Positions 51,383 through 59,641 of a stretch of 64,000 bases of DNA are shown here, in pieces. The translations under genes were made by a program, and so were the position numbers. The DNA is taken from assembly GCA_017482385.1 (NCBI GenBank), contig JAFUNI010000023.1, positions 1-64,000 of the forward strand. The letters run 5' to 3'. The notes below the pieces were generated by a model that saw only the letters and a list, made by a program, of their open reading frames with translations, made no database searches and was not told where the DNA came from. This stretch comes from Oscillospiraceae bacterium. GTDB lineage: Bacteria > Bacillota > Clostridia > Oscillospirales > Oscillospiraceae. Numbering within the stretch: position 1 is the stretch's first letter; each line of letters starts with the position of its first letter.

Positions 51383-51410
51383 TTGAATTTTGCTTTTGCT
51401 GTGTTATATT
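51383..51410 (+). promoter_or_regulatory. Promoter for the lipoprotein gene
   Basis: TTGAAT (51383-51388), a 16-base spacer and TATATT (51405-51410) with an extended TGT. Confidence 0.65.
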
Positions 51411-51432
51411 AAAAGAAAAGGGGGAGTGAAAA

Positions 51433-52617
51433 ATGTCAAAATCTATGAGAACAATGCTTTGCGTTCTGTTTGTTCTTTGTCTGCTTTGCGGCTGTAAAAG
51501 TCAGGATCATCACGCTGCGCAGAATGTGCCGACACAAGGCAAAGGGGATTCTGCCACCACCCCTACAAAAACTGAAAAAACTCCCGAACAAGATAGGCTC
51601 TTGTCCGTGCTGTATAATGAAGTACCTATTGTTGATGAAACCGGTAAAACCGTCTATGTGAAGGACTACCATATAGCGAATGTTATACAACCAATTTATG
51701 CAGTGCCGGAAAGCTATGCGTTTTTAGATTTTGACAACGATGGATGCGTGGAAATGTTGGCGAATGTTTCTTCAGATCATGGCTTTTTTCTTGTACTGCA
51801 TATGGATGATGCGCAAGTGTATGGCTATCTGTTTTCGCAGCGGAGTATGATGGAGCCAAAAACTGACGGAACTTTTGAGGGAAGCGGCGGTGCAGCAGAA
51901 AGTGCTATTTTTACACTGAAGTTTTCCGGAACCCAATATGAAATAACGGAATTAGCCTATCATAATGACTTACCTGAAAGCAAAGAATACAGAATAAACG
52001 GCGATTCTGCAGCAGAAGAAGACTATCGGTCTTTTTACAATCAATATGAAAATAAACCAAACGTACAGTGGATAAAGGTAGAGACCACCGCTTGGCAGAA
52101 ATCCGCTGATCGTGTGGCTGAGAAGTACAGTGTTGCATATAAGACTGGCGACAACTTTTCAATTTTCACGGATCAAGACGAAAAAAACTACTATTATACC
52201 GTTAAGGATAAAAACGGTATTGTTTTAGACCGAGGCTGTCATAATTGGCGTGGCAGTTTTGACTTGTCCTATCAGAATGGGCTGCTTGTTTTGAATTACG
52301 GATTTGGTGGCAGCAGCTTTAACAAGCGGTATTATGATATTAGCGGAAGTCGTGTATCTCAATTCTTTCCTTCTCCAGTGGCGGAAAGTAACAGCATGGT
52401 AGCATATTTTGTATGGGAAGATAACCAAATCAAATTGATCGTGCGGGATATATTTGATACCTCTATCTTTTATAAAGAAATTATCCGGGACTTCTCAGAT
52501 TTTGTTTTGAAACAAAATTACACGGGTGAATTTATAGAGAATAATACCAAACTGAAATTAACATACCCGGTAAACAATCGCACAGAGCTCGTAACAGAGG
52601 AAATACCTTTAATTTAA
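51433..52617 (+). CDS. Predicted lipoprotein of unknown function
   Basis: The 394-residue protein has a lipoprotein signal (TMLCVLFVLCLLCGCKSQ; lipobox L-C-G-C, acylated Cys21) and a Thr/Pro/Lys-rich linker to about residue 50. The extracellular domain includes FLDFDNDGCVEMLANVS near residue 100, a D-x-D-x-D-G-type calcium-loop pattern seen in VCBS/FG-GAP-like repeats. The rest is rich in Tyr, Asn and Asp with no family I can name. Ribosome binding site GGGGAG. Base composition is clearly AT-richer than the purine operon before it, which suggests later acquisition. It has its own promoter, and the next gene has another. Confidence 0.8.
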   Translation: MSKSMRTMLCVLFVLCLLCGCKSQDHHAAQNVPTQGKGDSATTPTKTEKTPEQDRLLSVLYNEVPIVDETGKTVYVKDYHIANVIQPIYAVPESYAFLDFDNDGCVEMLANVSSDHGFFLVLHMDDAQVYGYLFSQRSMMEPKTDGTFEGSGGAAESAIFTLKFSGTQYEITELAYHNDLPESKEYRINGDSAAEEDYRSFYNQYENKPNVQWIKVETTAWQKSADRVAEKYSVAYKTGDNFSIFTDQDEKNYYYTVKDKNGIVLDRGCHNWRGSFDLSYQNGLLVLNYGFGGSSFNKRYYDISGSRVSQFFPSPVAESNSMVAYFVWEDNQIKLIVRDIFDTSIFYKEIIRDFSDFVLKQNYTGEFIENNTKLKLTYPVNNRTELVTEEIPLI

Positions 52618-52654
52618 GGAGGATACCTCCCGGGGGTGTTTTTGCAATTGTATC

Positions 52655-52683
52655 TTGTTCTTGCACTTTTATTGTGATATAAT
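52655..52683 (+). promoter_or_regulatory. Promoter for the metallo-hydrolase gene
   Basis: TTGTTC (52655-52660), a 17-base spacer and a perfect TATAAT (52678-52683) with an extended TGA. Confidence 0.75.
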
Positions 52684-52702
52684 GAAATAGAGGTGATATG
52701 AA

Positions 52703-53452
52703 ATGTTTGCAAGAAGAAAGTTAGAGAATCCCTGGGAGGGCAAAATGGAGCCTTTCAGAATTATCGGCAATGTGTATTTTATAGGTACTTTCCAGGCGTC
52801 TTGCCATTTGATCGATACCGGCGACGGATTAATTTTAATTGACCCCGGCTATAGTAACACGTTGTATCTTGTGATTCGCTCCATATACAAGTTGGGCTTC
52901 AAACCCGAGGATATCAAGTATATCGTCAATACCCACTGGCATGGTGACCACACAGAGGCAACAGCTGCTTTGGTGGACCTGAGCGGTGCAAAGACCTTAA
53001 TTGGCCGTTATGATGAGGAAAGAACGAAGAGATATTTTGTTCCCGATATTTTGCTTAAGGATGGCGATACGCTGGAATTGGGCAATACCAAAATGACCTT
53101 CATGGAAACACCCGGCCATACAAAAGGTACTGTTTCTTTCTTCTTTGATACGGTAGAGAATGGTAGAACCTACCGTGTTGGTATGTTCGGCGGCGCAGGT
53201 GCCAATACTATGGTTCGTGGCAAATTCGACTACGAGGGATGTAGAGAGGGCTACCGTGCATCTTTGCACAGATTGCAAAAGGAAAAGGTGGATGTGTTCA
53301 TCGGCAATCATACTTGGAACAATGATACCTTTGAAAAGGGGAAACTGTTGCTGGAAACCGGAGAGAATACATTTGTTGACCCGGAGCTGTGGCATAAATT
53401 CCTGACTTTCTGTGAAGAAAGATTGGATAGGGTAATTGCAAGCGATCTCTAA
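52703..53452 (+). CDS. Metallo-beta-lactamase-fold hydrolase
   Basis: The 249-residue protein has the MBL-fold metal signature NTHWHGDHTEA near residue 75 (H-x-H-x-D-H), a further His in METPGHTKGTVSFFF near 138, and the late His in VFIGNHTWNND near 200. The order and spacing fit class II glyoxalase-like or general MBL hydrolases; the substrate cannot be read from sequence. No signal peptide is present, so it is cytoplasmic and not a secreted lactamase. An alternative start at ATG 52745 (MEPFRIIGN) is possible; the first ATG at 52703 has GAGGTG upstream. It converges on the ackA-like gene. Confidence 0.88.
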   Translation: MFARRKLENPWEGKMEPFRIIGNVYFIGTFQASCHLIDTGDGLILIDPGYSNTLYLVIRSIYKLGFKPEDIKYIVNTHWHGDHTEATAALVDLSGAKTLIGRYDEERTKRYFVPDILLKDGDTLELGNTKMTFMETPGHTKGTVSFFFDTVENGRTYRVGMFGGAGANTMVRGKFDYEGCREGYRASLHRLQKEKVDVFIGNHTWNNDTFEKGKLLLETGENTFVDPELWHKFLTFCEERLDRVIASDL

Positions 53453-53455
53453 ACT

Positions 53456-53489
53456 AAAAACCCGGAAGATCTTGGTCTTCCGGGTTTTT
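53456..53489. terminator. Bidirectional terminator between the metallo-hydrolase and ackA-like genes
   Basis: A 14-bp stem (AAAAACCCGGAAGA at 53456-53469 with 53476-53489, loop TCTTGG) has A and T tails on opposite ends and lies between convergent stop codons. Confidence 0.93.
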
Positions 53490-53491
53490 GA

Positions 53492-54679
53492 TTATTGCTC
53501 CAGCAGAGCTTTTGCTTTTCTTGCGACCACGATCTCTTCGTTGGTGTCCACAACATAAATGCGAACCTTGCTGCCGGCAGCGGAAATATCATCACCGCCA
53601 TTGGCATTTGCATTCTTGTCAGCATCCAGCTCCACACCCAGGAACTCTAAGTTCTCCAGGCTGAGAGCCCGCACGCGGTCACTCTTTCTGCCGATGCCAC
53701 CGCCGAACACGATGGCATCCACACCGCCCATTGCGGCCGCATACGCACCGATATACTTCTTGATGCCGTATGCGTATGCCTTGATAGCGTTCTGGCAGTC
53801 CTCGTTGCCATTATCCGCTGCTTCCTGGATATCCCGGAGGTCATTGGAAACACCGCCGGACAGGCCGTACAGGCCACTCTTGGTCTGCAGCATGGTTTTT
53901 ACCTCGTCCAAGGTCATTCCGCATTCTTCTACCAAATGGAAGATGATATAAGGGTCCATATCACCGGCCCGGTTGTTTTGCAGCACGCCGCATTGCAGGC
54001 CCATACCCATTGTGGTGTCGATGCTCACGCCATCTTTCACAGCGCACAGGCTGCCGCTGCCGCCCAAATGACAGCATACCAGTTTCAGATCCTCCCGACC
54101 CATCTCCTTGGCTGCAAAGCTGGAAAGATACTCTAAAGATGCGCCGTGGAAGCCGTAGCGCCGAATGGCGTGCTCTTTGCTTAATTCAAGGGGGATGGGG
54201 TAGAGGTAGGCCTCCGGGGGCATATTGGCATGGAAAGCTGTTTCAAAAGAACCGATCATAGGTGTGTCCGGCATCAGATTCTTAAACTGCCGGATAGCTG
54301 CAATATAGGGGGGATTGTGGGCAGGGGCAACAGAGTTGAAATCGGCCATCGCCCGCAGAACATCCTCGGTCAAATACTGTACACCGGTAACACCTTTGGC
54401 GTGAACAACCTTGAAGCCCACACAGGAGATCTCCAGCAGGGATTCCAGGCAACCGCACAGGATCTGTTCCAGCATTGCGCAAATAGCCTCCCGATGGGTG
54501 GGGAACACTGCTTCCTGGTGAACGGCATCACCGGTCAGATTATTCTTGTGATAGAAAAGGCTTTTGGCTGCACCAACACGCTCCGCACCACCGGCGCAGA
54601 GAACTTTTTCGCCTGCGTCCATATCAAACAGCTGATATTTCAGCGAGGTGCTGCCTACATTGCAAATTAAGATTTTCAT
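53492..54679 (-). CDS. ackA: Divergent acetate-kinase family protein
   Basis: Acetate kinase interconverts acetyl phosphate and acetate with ATP/ADP. The 395-residue length and the ASKHA fold are clear: ILICNVGSTSLKYQLF (N7), RRYGFHGASLEY (H178), IVFGGGIGRKS and TNEEIVVARK at the end. Several usual residues differ. By comparison with the well-studied archaeal enzyme, K90 stands for Arg91, E146 for Asp148, L182 for His184, and HLGGSGSLCAVK replaces the H-L-G-N-G-A-S loop; the equivalent of Arg241 (R237 in NNRAGDMDP) is kept. It may prefer another carboxylic acid or be weak. No pta is adjacent. Its start overlaps the MATE gene stop (ATGA), so it ends the znu chain. Confidence 0.8.
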   Translation of the reverse strand: MKILICNVGSTSLKYQLFDMDAGEKVLCAGGAERVGAAKSLFYHKNNLTGDAVHQEAVFPTHREAICAMLEQILCGCLESLLEISCVGFKVVHAKGVTGVQYLTEDVLRAMADFNSVAPAHNPPYIAAIRQFKNLMPDTPMIGSFETAFHANMPPEAYLYPIPLELSKEHAIRRYGFHGASLEYLSSFAAKEMGREDLKLVCCHLGGSGSLCAVKDGVSIDTTMGMGLQCGVLQNNRAGDMDPYIIFHLVEECGMTLDEVKTMLQTKSGLYGLSGGVSNDLRDIQEAADNGNEDCQNAIKAYAYGIKKYIGAYAAAMGGVDAIVFGGGIGRKSDRVRALSLENLEFLGVELDADKNANANGGDDISAAGSKVRIYVVDTNEEIVVARKAKALLEQ

Positions 54680-56049
54680 ATGGTACTCCTTTGGGGTAAT
54701 GTGTTTTGCATTTTAATCTTTTTAGATAGGGCGACGTGAACCATTATGCACAATACAGAGAAAGTAACGATCCAGCTGATAGGATAGGAGATATACAGGC
54801 TTTGAATAGTGTGGAACTTCTCAAAAATTGTATAAACCCAAAGTATCCGCAATCCACAAGCGCCCATGAGAGTTATGAACATGGGCGTGAGGGAATAGCC
54901 AAGACCTCGCATAGCGGCTGTGCTGCAGTCCATAAGGCCCAGCAGGAAATAGGGCAGGCCCATATATGTCAGACGCAAAATGCCATAGCTGATAGCTTCT
55001 GCAGAATCAGTGATGAACAGAGAAAGAAAGGACTCACCGAAAATAAAGAAAGTCAAGCTGATAGCCATGACTGTCGGGGTCACACAACCCATGCAGGTGT
55101 AGTAGATTTTCTTCACCCGCTTAAAATTGTGTGCGCCGGCATTTTGTCCCACATAGTTTGTGGTCGTAGTAGAGAAGCCGCTAGTAACAGCGTGGGTCAT
55201 AGCTTCCAAACTGGCTGCAGCACCGTGACCGGAGATCAGCGCTTCCGAGTTGAAGGAATTGATGGCAGATGTAATAATAATGTTGGATAATGCAAACAGG
55301 GAGTTTTGAATACCGGCCGGCATACCATTGCGGATGATCGCAAGCAGCTGTTTACCGTAAATCCGCATTTTCTTGGGAATGAACCGGCAGGAATCCGTTC
55401 TGCGCATCAGCGCGTTCACGGCGAGGATGGCAGATAGGGCCTGAGAGATAGCAGTAGCCAAAGCCACGCCACCCACATTCATATTAAATACTGTCACAAA
55501 GAAAACATTCAATACTACATTTACCACACCGGCAATGGACAGAAAGTAGAGGGGGAGTTTTGTCTCACCGGTAGCCCGTAATATAGATGCGCTGAAATTG
55601 TACACCATATTAAAGATCATACCCGCAAAGTATATCCGAACATACAAAGTGGAGAGAGGCAGAACAGTAGCGGGTGTTCCCATCCAGGTAAGAATCGTGG
55701 GCGCAAAGAAAATACCGACCACAGAAAGAATTCCACCACAGATGGCGGCGGTGGGTAGTGCGGTGTGTACGGTACGATGCACCACCTCGTCCTTGTGTCC
55801 ACCCAAGGCGTGTGCTACGCATACGCCAGTACCCACGGAAAAGCCGATAAAGAAGTTTACAAATAAGGTCGTTAGTGTTGAGGTGGCGCTGATAGCGGCA
55901 ATGGAGAGGCTGCCGCAGTACTGTCCCACCACAATTTTGTCCGCCGTGTTATACAGAATCTGCAAAAGGTTTGTCAGAATGATCGGAAAGGCAAAACGGA
56001 GAATTCCGCCAAGCAGCGGACCTTCCAACATATCAATTCTCTTTTTCAT
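54676..56049 (-). CDS. MATE-family efflux transporter
   Basis: The 457-residue membrane protein has twelve hydrophobic segments in two halves and the MATE opening GGILRFAFPIILTNLLQILY, NTADKIVVGQYCGSLSIAAI, followed by FFIGFSVGTGVCVAHALG. Members exchange Na+ or H+ for drugs, metabolites or toxins. Typical second-half features include GMPAGIQNSLFALSNIIITS and NYVGQNAGAHNFKRVK. It starts with ATG overlapping the trmO stop (ATGA) and ends overlapping the ackA-like start, so it is translated in a chain with both. The transported compound is unknown. Confidence 0.93.
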   Translation of the reverse strand: MKKRIDMLEGPLLGGILRFAFPIILTNLLQILYNTADKIVVGQYCGSLSIAAISATSTLTTLFVNFFIGFSVGTGVCVAHALGGHKDEVVHRTVHTALPTAAICGGILSVVGIFFAPTILTWMGTPATVLPLSTLYVRIYFAGMIFNMVYNFSASILRATGETKLPLYFLSIAGVVNVVLNVFFVTVFNMNVGGVALATAISQALSAILAVNALMRRTDSCRFIPKKMRIYGKQLLAIIRNGMPAGIQNSLFALSNIIITSAINSFNSEALISGHGAAASLEAMTHAVTSGFSTTTTNYVGQNAGAHNFKRVKKIYYTCMGCVTPTVMAISLTFFIFGESFLSLFITDSAEAISYGILRLTYMGLPYFLLGLMDCSTAAMRGLGYSLTPMFITLMGACGLRILWVYTIFEKFHTIQSLYISYPISWIVTFSVLCIMVHVALSKKIKMQNTLPQRSTI

Positions 56050-56729
56050 AGCTTGATAACTTCCTTTACATATAGTGTTTTATCCTCTACAGTAAAATGA
56101 ATGTCAAAACCGGCAAAGGAAAGACCATAAAGCCTTTCAGAGTCAGCTTGATAAGAAGGCCGGGGGTCGTGGGAGAGGACCTCCACGGCGGCAGCCCGCT
56201 TATCCTTAGGCAGCTGTTCCAAAAGTCCGGGCGGAAATTTTACTATAAGTAAGTAATCATCAGCATTTGTGGTGAAGCCACCCAATGCCTCCGGGTGGGC
56301 ATCACAGTAGGGAATGTAGGGCTTAATATCCAAAATGGGCGTGCCGTCCATCAAGTCGGCACCGGCCACATGGATCACAGTGCCGTTATCCGGCGTTTGT
56401 TCCAGTCCGATAATCTTCACACAGGAAAGCCCAATAGAATTGGGCCGGAATGGGGAGCGGGTGGCAAACACACCCATCCGGGTATTGCCCCCTAACCGGG
56501 GCGGACGGACCGTAGGCGTCCACTCCTTTCGAACTGCCTCGGAGAATTGCCAAATGATCCACAGGTGGGAGAAATCCTCCAAGCCCCGCAGTGCATCGGC
56601 ATTCCGATACTGGGGCTCAAAGACAATGGCGGAGCGGAGATTCTCGGCTAACCCGCTTTGACGGGGAATGCCGAATTTGGTGGGAAAGTCACTGCGCATT
56701 TTGGCGATGGGATGCATAGAAATCTCCAT
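56046..56729 (-). CDS. trmO: tRNA (N6-threonylcarbamoyladenosine37-N6)-methyltransferase TrmO
   Basis: TrmO (TsaA/YaeB) methylates t6A37 in tRNA-Thr using S-adenosylmethionine. The 227-residue protein has the family signature GVFATRSPFRPNSIGLSCVK near residue 88, the earlier LRGLEDFSHLWIIWQFSE, LDIKPYIPYCD, and a C-terminal domain with YGLSFAGFDIHFTV. It lies one base after znuB and overlaps the MATE gene start. The order znuACB-trmO is unusual, since trmO has no known zinc link. TrmO genes are often found in variable neighbourhoods. Confidence 0.93.
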   Translation of the reverse strand: MEISMHPIAKMRSDFPTKFGIPRQSGLAENLRSAIVFEPQYRNADALRGLEDFSHLWIIWQFSEAVRKEWTPTVRPPRLGGNTRMGVFATRSPFRPNSIGLSCVKIIGLEQTPDNGTVIHVAGADLMDGTPILDIKPYIPYCDAHPEALGGFTTNADDYLLIVKFPPGLLEQLPKDKRAAAVEVLSHDPRPSYQADSERLYGLSFAGFDIHFTVEDKTLYVKEVIKL

Positions 56730-56730
56730 A

Positions 56731-57570
56731 TCAGCACCGCACCTTTCTGAGGAAGAAGGAAATCACAAAGATTCCTGCAAGTACCAAAGAAATGGCTGCG
56801 CCGGCAGATGCGCCCACATAGTAGGAAATGATCAGTCCGCCCACACCGGCAACCAAGGCAAAAAGAACGGAAAACAGATGATATTGCCGCAGATTTTTCG
56901 CCACATTTCTGGCTGAAGCTGCGGGCAGGATCAGCAGGGAATTGAGGATCAGAAGACCAACCCAGGAGATCGCCAAAGTTACAACCACCGCAATGACCGC
57001 AGTAAACAGTCCTTGGGAAAGAGCAGGGGAGAAGCCCCGGGAAGAGGCCAGCTCCGGATGAATGGCGGACAGGGTCAGCCGGTTAGAAAATATGACCCAA
57101 AAGATAGCCACAGCCACAAAAGCCAGAGCCAGCGCGCCGATCTCACCGGGGGTAACGGAAAGAATATCGCCGATCAGGTATTTGTTGAATTTTGTGAAGC
57201 TGCTGCCATTTAAGGTGGCGATGAAGATGCCCAAGGCTACTGCAGTGCTGGAAAAAACACCGATCAGCGTGTCAGCGGTCTGATTGCTCTTGCTGCGCAC
57301 ATAGGAGAAAAGGACAGCAAAGACCAGTGCAAAGATCACAGCGATCCACACAGGCGCACTGACACCGCAAATGCAGCCGATGGCGATTCCGGTAAAGGCG
57401 GAATGGCCCAAGGCATCAGAGAAGAAACTCATCCGCCCGGTGACGATCATGGTAGAGGTAAGACCGAAGAGAAAGGCCATTAAGATAGTTGCCAGCAGCG
57501 CGTTGCGCATAAAGTCCCAGCGGAGCATTTCGGCGGGCAAAAGCCTGCAAAGGGAGTACCAAATTTCCAT
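56731..57570 (-). CDS. znuB: Zinc/manganese ABC transporter permease
   Basis: The 279-residue permease of the ABC-3 family has about eight membrane segments: MRNALLATILMAFLFGLTST, SDALGHSAFTGIAIG, DTLIGVFSSTAVALG and SWVGLLILNSLLILPAASAR, which are the characteristic blocks. It forms the channel for the ATPase and lipoprotein encoded before it, and overlaps the ATPase gene by one base. Members import Zn2+ or Mn2+; the His-rich loop of the binding protein suggests zinc. Confidence 0.95.
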   Translation of the reverse strand: MEIWYSLCRLLPAEMLRWDFMRNALLATILMAFLFGLTSTMIVTGRMSFFSDALGHSAFTGIAIGCICGVSAPVWIAVIFALVFAVLFSYVRSKSNQTADTLIGVFSSTAVALGIFIATLNGSSFTKFNKYLIGDILSVTPGEIGALALAFVAVAIFWVIFSNRLTLSAIHPELASSRGFSPALSQGLFTAVIAVVVTLAISWVGLLILNSLLILPAASARNVAKNLRQYHLFSVLFALVAGVGGLIISYYVGASAGAAISLVLAGIFVISFFLRKVRC

Positions 57571-58322
57571 TATAGGTTACCTCCTTTGCGGTGGAATACC
57601 CGCCGGAAATCCTCGGAATCCAGAACTTCTCCGGGCGTTCCCTGGCAGATAAGCTGCTTGTTCAGCAGAATGACCTGATCAGCATATCGACTAAGCATAG
57701 AAAAGTCGTGGGTGATCATCAGAATGGACAGATCATAGGTTTTGCGGATCTCATCCAGCATATCCATGAGGGTTTCCATGCCCTCCACATCCACACCGGA
57801 CAGGGGTTCGTCGAGAATCAAAATGTTAGGCAGCGGCTCCAAAGCCAGCGCCAGTAAAACCCGTTGTAATTCACCGCCGGAGAGGGTGCCTACCCGCTTG
57901 TCAATAAGATTTTCACTGTGCACCCGTTCCAGGCAGACAGAGATCTTCTCCCGCAAGGTCTTGGATTGGCCTAAAAAGGCAGGCCGCTTGCTCATACAGC
58001 AGGCAAACAGGTCGGCTACCGTAACCGAATCTCCCGGATCAAAGGCCGGACTTTGGGGCACATAACCGATCTTGGGCTTTCTGTTGCGGCTGCCGGGTAC
58101 GGAAAAGGAGATAATTCCCTCGTATGCCTGTTGCCCCAAAATGGTTTTCAGCAGTGTGCTTTTACCGGCGCCGTTGGGGCCAATGAGGGCGATCATCTCA
58201 CCACAGTGGGCGTGGAGATTGATGTTTTCCAATATGGTGTCAGCACCGATCTTCACAGTCAAATCCTGCACCCGCAGACAGCAGGAATGGCCGCAGGCAC
58301 CGCCGTGTGTTCCTATGTTCAT
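57570..58322 (-). CDS. znuC: Zinc/manganese ABC transporter ATP-binding protein
   Basis: The 250-residue ATPase has Walker A LIGPNGAGKSTLLKTIL near residue 47, signature LSGGELQRVLLALAL near 145, and Walker B NILILDEPLSGVD with the H loop LMITHDFSM. The Q loop is in YVPQSPAFDPGDS. The N-terminus MNIGTHGGACGHSCCLRV is rich in Cys and His, unusual for the family, and may bind metal; this is an inference. ATG 58322 overlaps the znuA stop (ATGA), and its own stop overlaps znuB. Confidence 0.95.
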   Translation of the reverse strand: MNIGTHGGACGHSCCLRVQDLTVKIGADTILENINLHAHCGEMIALIGPNGAGKSTLLKTILGQQAYEGIISFSVPGSRNRKPKIGYVPQSPAFDPGDSVTVADLFACCMSKRPAFLGQSKTLREKISVCLERVHSENLIDKRVGTLSGGELQRVLLALALEPLPNILILDEPLSGVDVEGMETLMDMLDEIRKTYDLSILMITHDFSMLSRYADQVILLNKQLICQGTPGEVLDSEDFRRVFHRKGGNL

Positions 58323-59173
58323 CCCAACGCCTCCTTTACAGTGCGGATGTTGTGGTACATCGCATCAAAATAACTGTCACCGGCCATCGCCATATCCAGT
58401 TCGTAAACCGTACTCCCGGTTTCCGCGGAAATTACCTTTGCGGCGGCAGTGCTGCCGTTACACTCGGTAAAAATGGCAGATAGGTCGTTGACCTTGACCA
58501 AATCGATGATCTCGATCAATTCCTTGGCAGAAGCTTCGCTGCCGGATTCTTCTTCCACAGCTTTCAGAATGTGCAGATCAAAGCTCTCGGCAAAATAAGA
58601 GAATCCGTCGTGGAATGTGATCAGATTCCGATTTTTAAGATTTGAAAGTTCCGCTTCTCCGTATGCCTGCAAGGCATCCAATTTGGCAATCAAAGCGCTT
58701 AAATTGCTTTCGAATCTATCCTTGTGAGCAGGGTATAGCTTGGATAATTCCTCGCAAATAGTCCGGCTCATTAGCTTTGCCTTTTCCGGGGAGAGCCAAA
58801 TGTGAGGATCGTGGGCGTGGTCGTGCCCTTCATGATGATGAGCGCAGATCAATTCCACATCTTTAGACGCATCAATCACCCGTTCGGTATTCTTCAGAAC
58901 ATCGCCTAAGAAGTCTTCCAATCCGCCGCCGTTTAGGATCACTACATCCGCAGCCTCCACAGCCTGCATTTGAGTTACCTGCAGGGTGTAATCATGCAGG
59001 CAGGAAACTTCCTCTGTAATGAGCCGGGAAACAGAGATGCCTGTTCCTTGGCAAAGAGCGCTTGTAAATTCATAAACAGGCAGTGTGCTTGCTACGATCT
59101 GCGGATCGTTATTCTTGCCGCAGCCGCACAAAAGCAGGGAAAGCACTATGAGAAATAAGCAGAGTTTTTTCAT
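58319..59173 (-). CDS. znuA: Zinc ABC transporter substrate-binding lipoprotein
   Basis: The 284-residue cluster 9 binding protein has a lipoprotein signal (KLCLFLIVLSLLLCGCGKNN, lipobox L-C-G-C). Metal ligands are plausible in the DYTLQVTQMQAVEAADVV region, and HDPHIWLSPEKAKLM, FHDGFSYFAESF and YELDMAMAGDS also follow the family. A His-rich loop AHHHEGHDHAHDPH near residue 112 marks zinc-specific members. Ribosome binding site is weak (GGCTGG). The long frame upstream is not coding. It is the first gene of the znuA-znuC-znuB-trmO-MATE-ackA chain. No clear Zur box is visible. Confidence 0.93.
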   Translation of the reverse strand: MKKLCLFLIVLSLLLCGCGKNNDPQIVASTLPVYEFTSALCQGTGISVSRLITEEVSCLHDYTLQVTQMQAVEAADVVILNGGGLEDFLGDVLKNTERVIDASKDVELICAHHHEGHDHAHDPHIWLSPEKAKLMSRTICEELSKLYPAHKDRFESNLSALIAKLDALQAYGEAELSNLKNRNLITFHDGFSYFAESFDLHILKAVEEESGSEASAKELIEIIDLVKVNDLSAIFTECNGSTAAAKVISAETGSTVYELDMAMAGDSYFDAMYHNIRTVKEALG

Positions 59174-59227
59174 AATCAATAACCAGCCTGTGTAATTTGT
59201 ATTTCTAATGTATATCATACCATACAA

Positions 59228-59233
59228 TGTCAA
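59228..59233 (-). promoter_or_regulatory. Possible -35 element of the znu operon
   Basis: A perfect TTGACA on the minus strand lies about 55 bases before znuA, partly next to the upstream terminator. No good -10 stands at 16-18 bases (the best is TACATT at 15), so the promoter may be weak or activator-dependent. Confidence 0.4.
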
Positions 59234-59237
59234 GAAA

Positions 59238-59262
59238 AAGAGACTGCAAATAGCAGTCTCTT
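59238..59262 (-). terminator. Terminator after the small conserved gene
   Basis: A 10-bp stem (AAGAGACTGC at 59238-59247 with 59253-59262, loop AAATA) is followed on the minus strand by TTTTTCTT. It separates the 59283-59516 gene from znuA. Confidence 0.85.
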
Positions 59263-59282
59263 GACAAAAAAGGATATATTTT

Positions 59283-59516
59283 TTAAGGACGGTCTGCCAA
59301 CCAGGCATCCACCTTGGTTTTTGCGATCCGCAGAATGTCCTCGCCGGGGTAGGGGGAAGCAATGCCGCCGCAGACATACACAAAATAAAGACCGTCCGGG
59401 GTCTGGTACAATTGCTCCTCATAGCCGGTGGGGTCACCCCAAAATCCGTAGGTAAACCGCTTGAGCATAGTGGCAGTTTCGGTGTTGTATTCCTTTTTGC
59501 CGATGACCTTTTTCAT
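59283..59516 (-). CDS. Small conserved protein of unknown function
   Basis: The 77-residue product reads VIGKKEYNTETATMLKRFTY, then GDPTGYEEQLYQTPDGLYFV and YVCGGIASPYPGEDI. The pattern K-x-Y-N-T-E-T-A followed by E-x-L-Y-x-T-x-x-G-x-Y-F is one I have seen in many Clostridia and in plasmid-borne genes, but I know no function. It is soluble, with no signal or membrane segment. The ribosome binding site is AAAGGAG. It is a single gene with its own terminator. Confidence 0.8.
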   Translation of the reverse strand: MKKVIGKKEYNTETATMLKRFTYGFWGDPTGYEEQLYQTPDGLYFVYVCGGIASPYPGEDILRIAKTKVDAWLADRP

Positions 59517-59641
59517 TGGAAAATCTCCTTTCGTAGGTTTTTATCTCTATTATAAGCAATATTTTTGCAAAGTAAAGGGAGTTTGGTCGGATAAGTAGCT
59601 TTTGTCAGAAAAATGTGTTATGATTATATCGAGGTGAGATT

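Noticed and set aside
52615-52640. GGAGG-ATA-CCTCC hairpin after the lipoprotein gene as a terminator
   Set aside because: The stem is only 5 bp with a 3-base loop, and the T-run is separated from it by seven bases.
59602-59629. TTGTCA-N16-TTATAT as promoter of the GNAT gene
   Set aside because: The predicted start site would fall after or inside the ribosome binding site at 59631, so it is unlikely to serve this gene.
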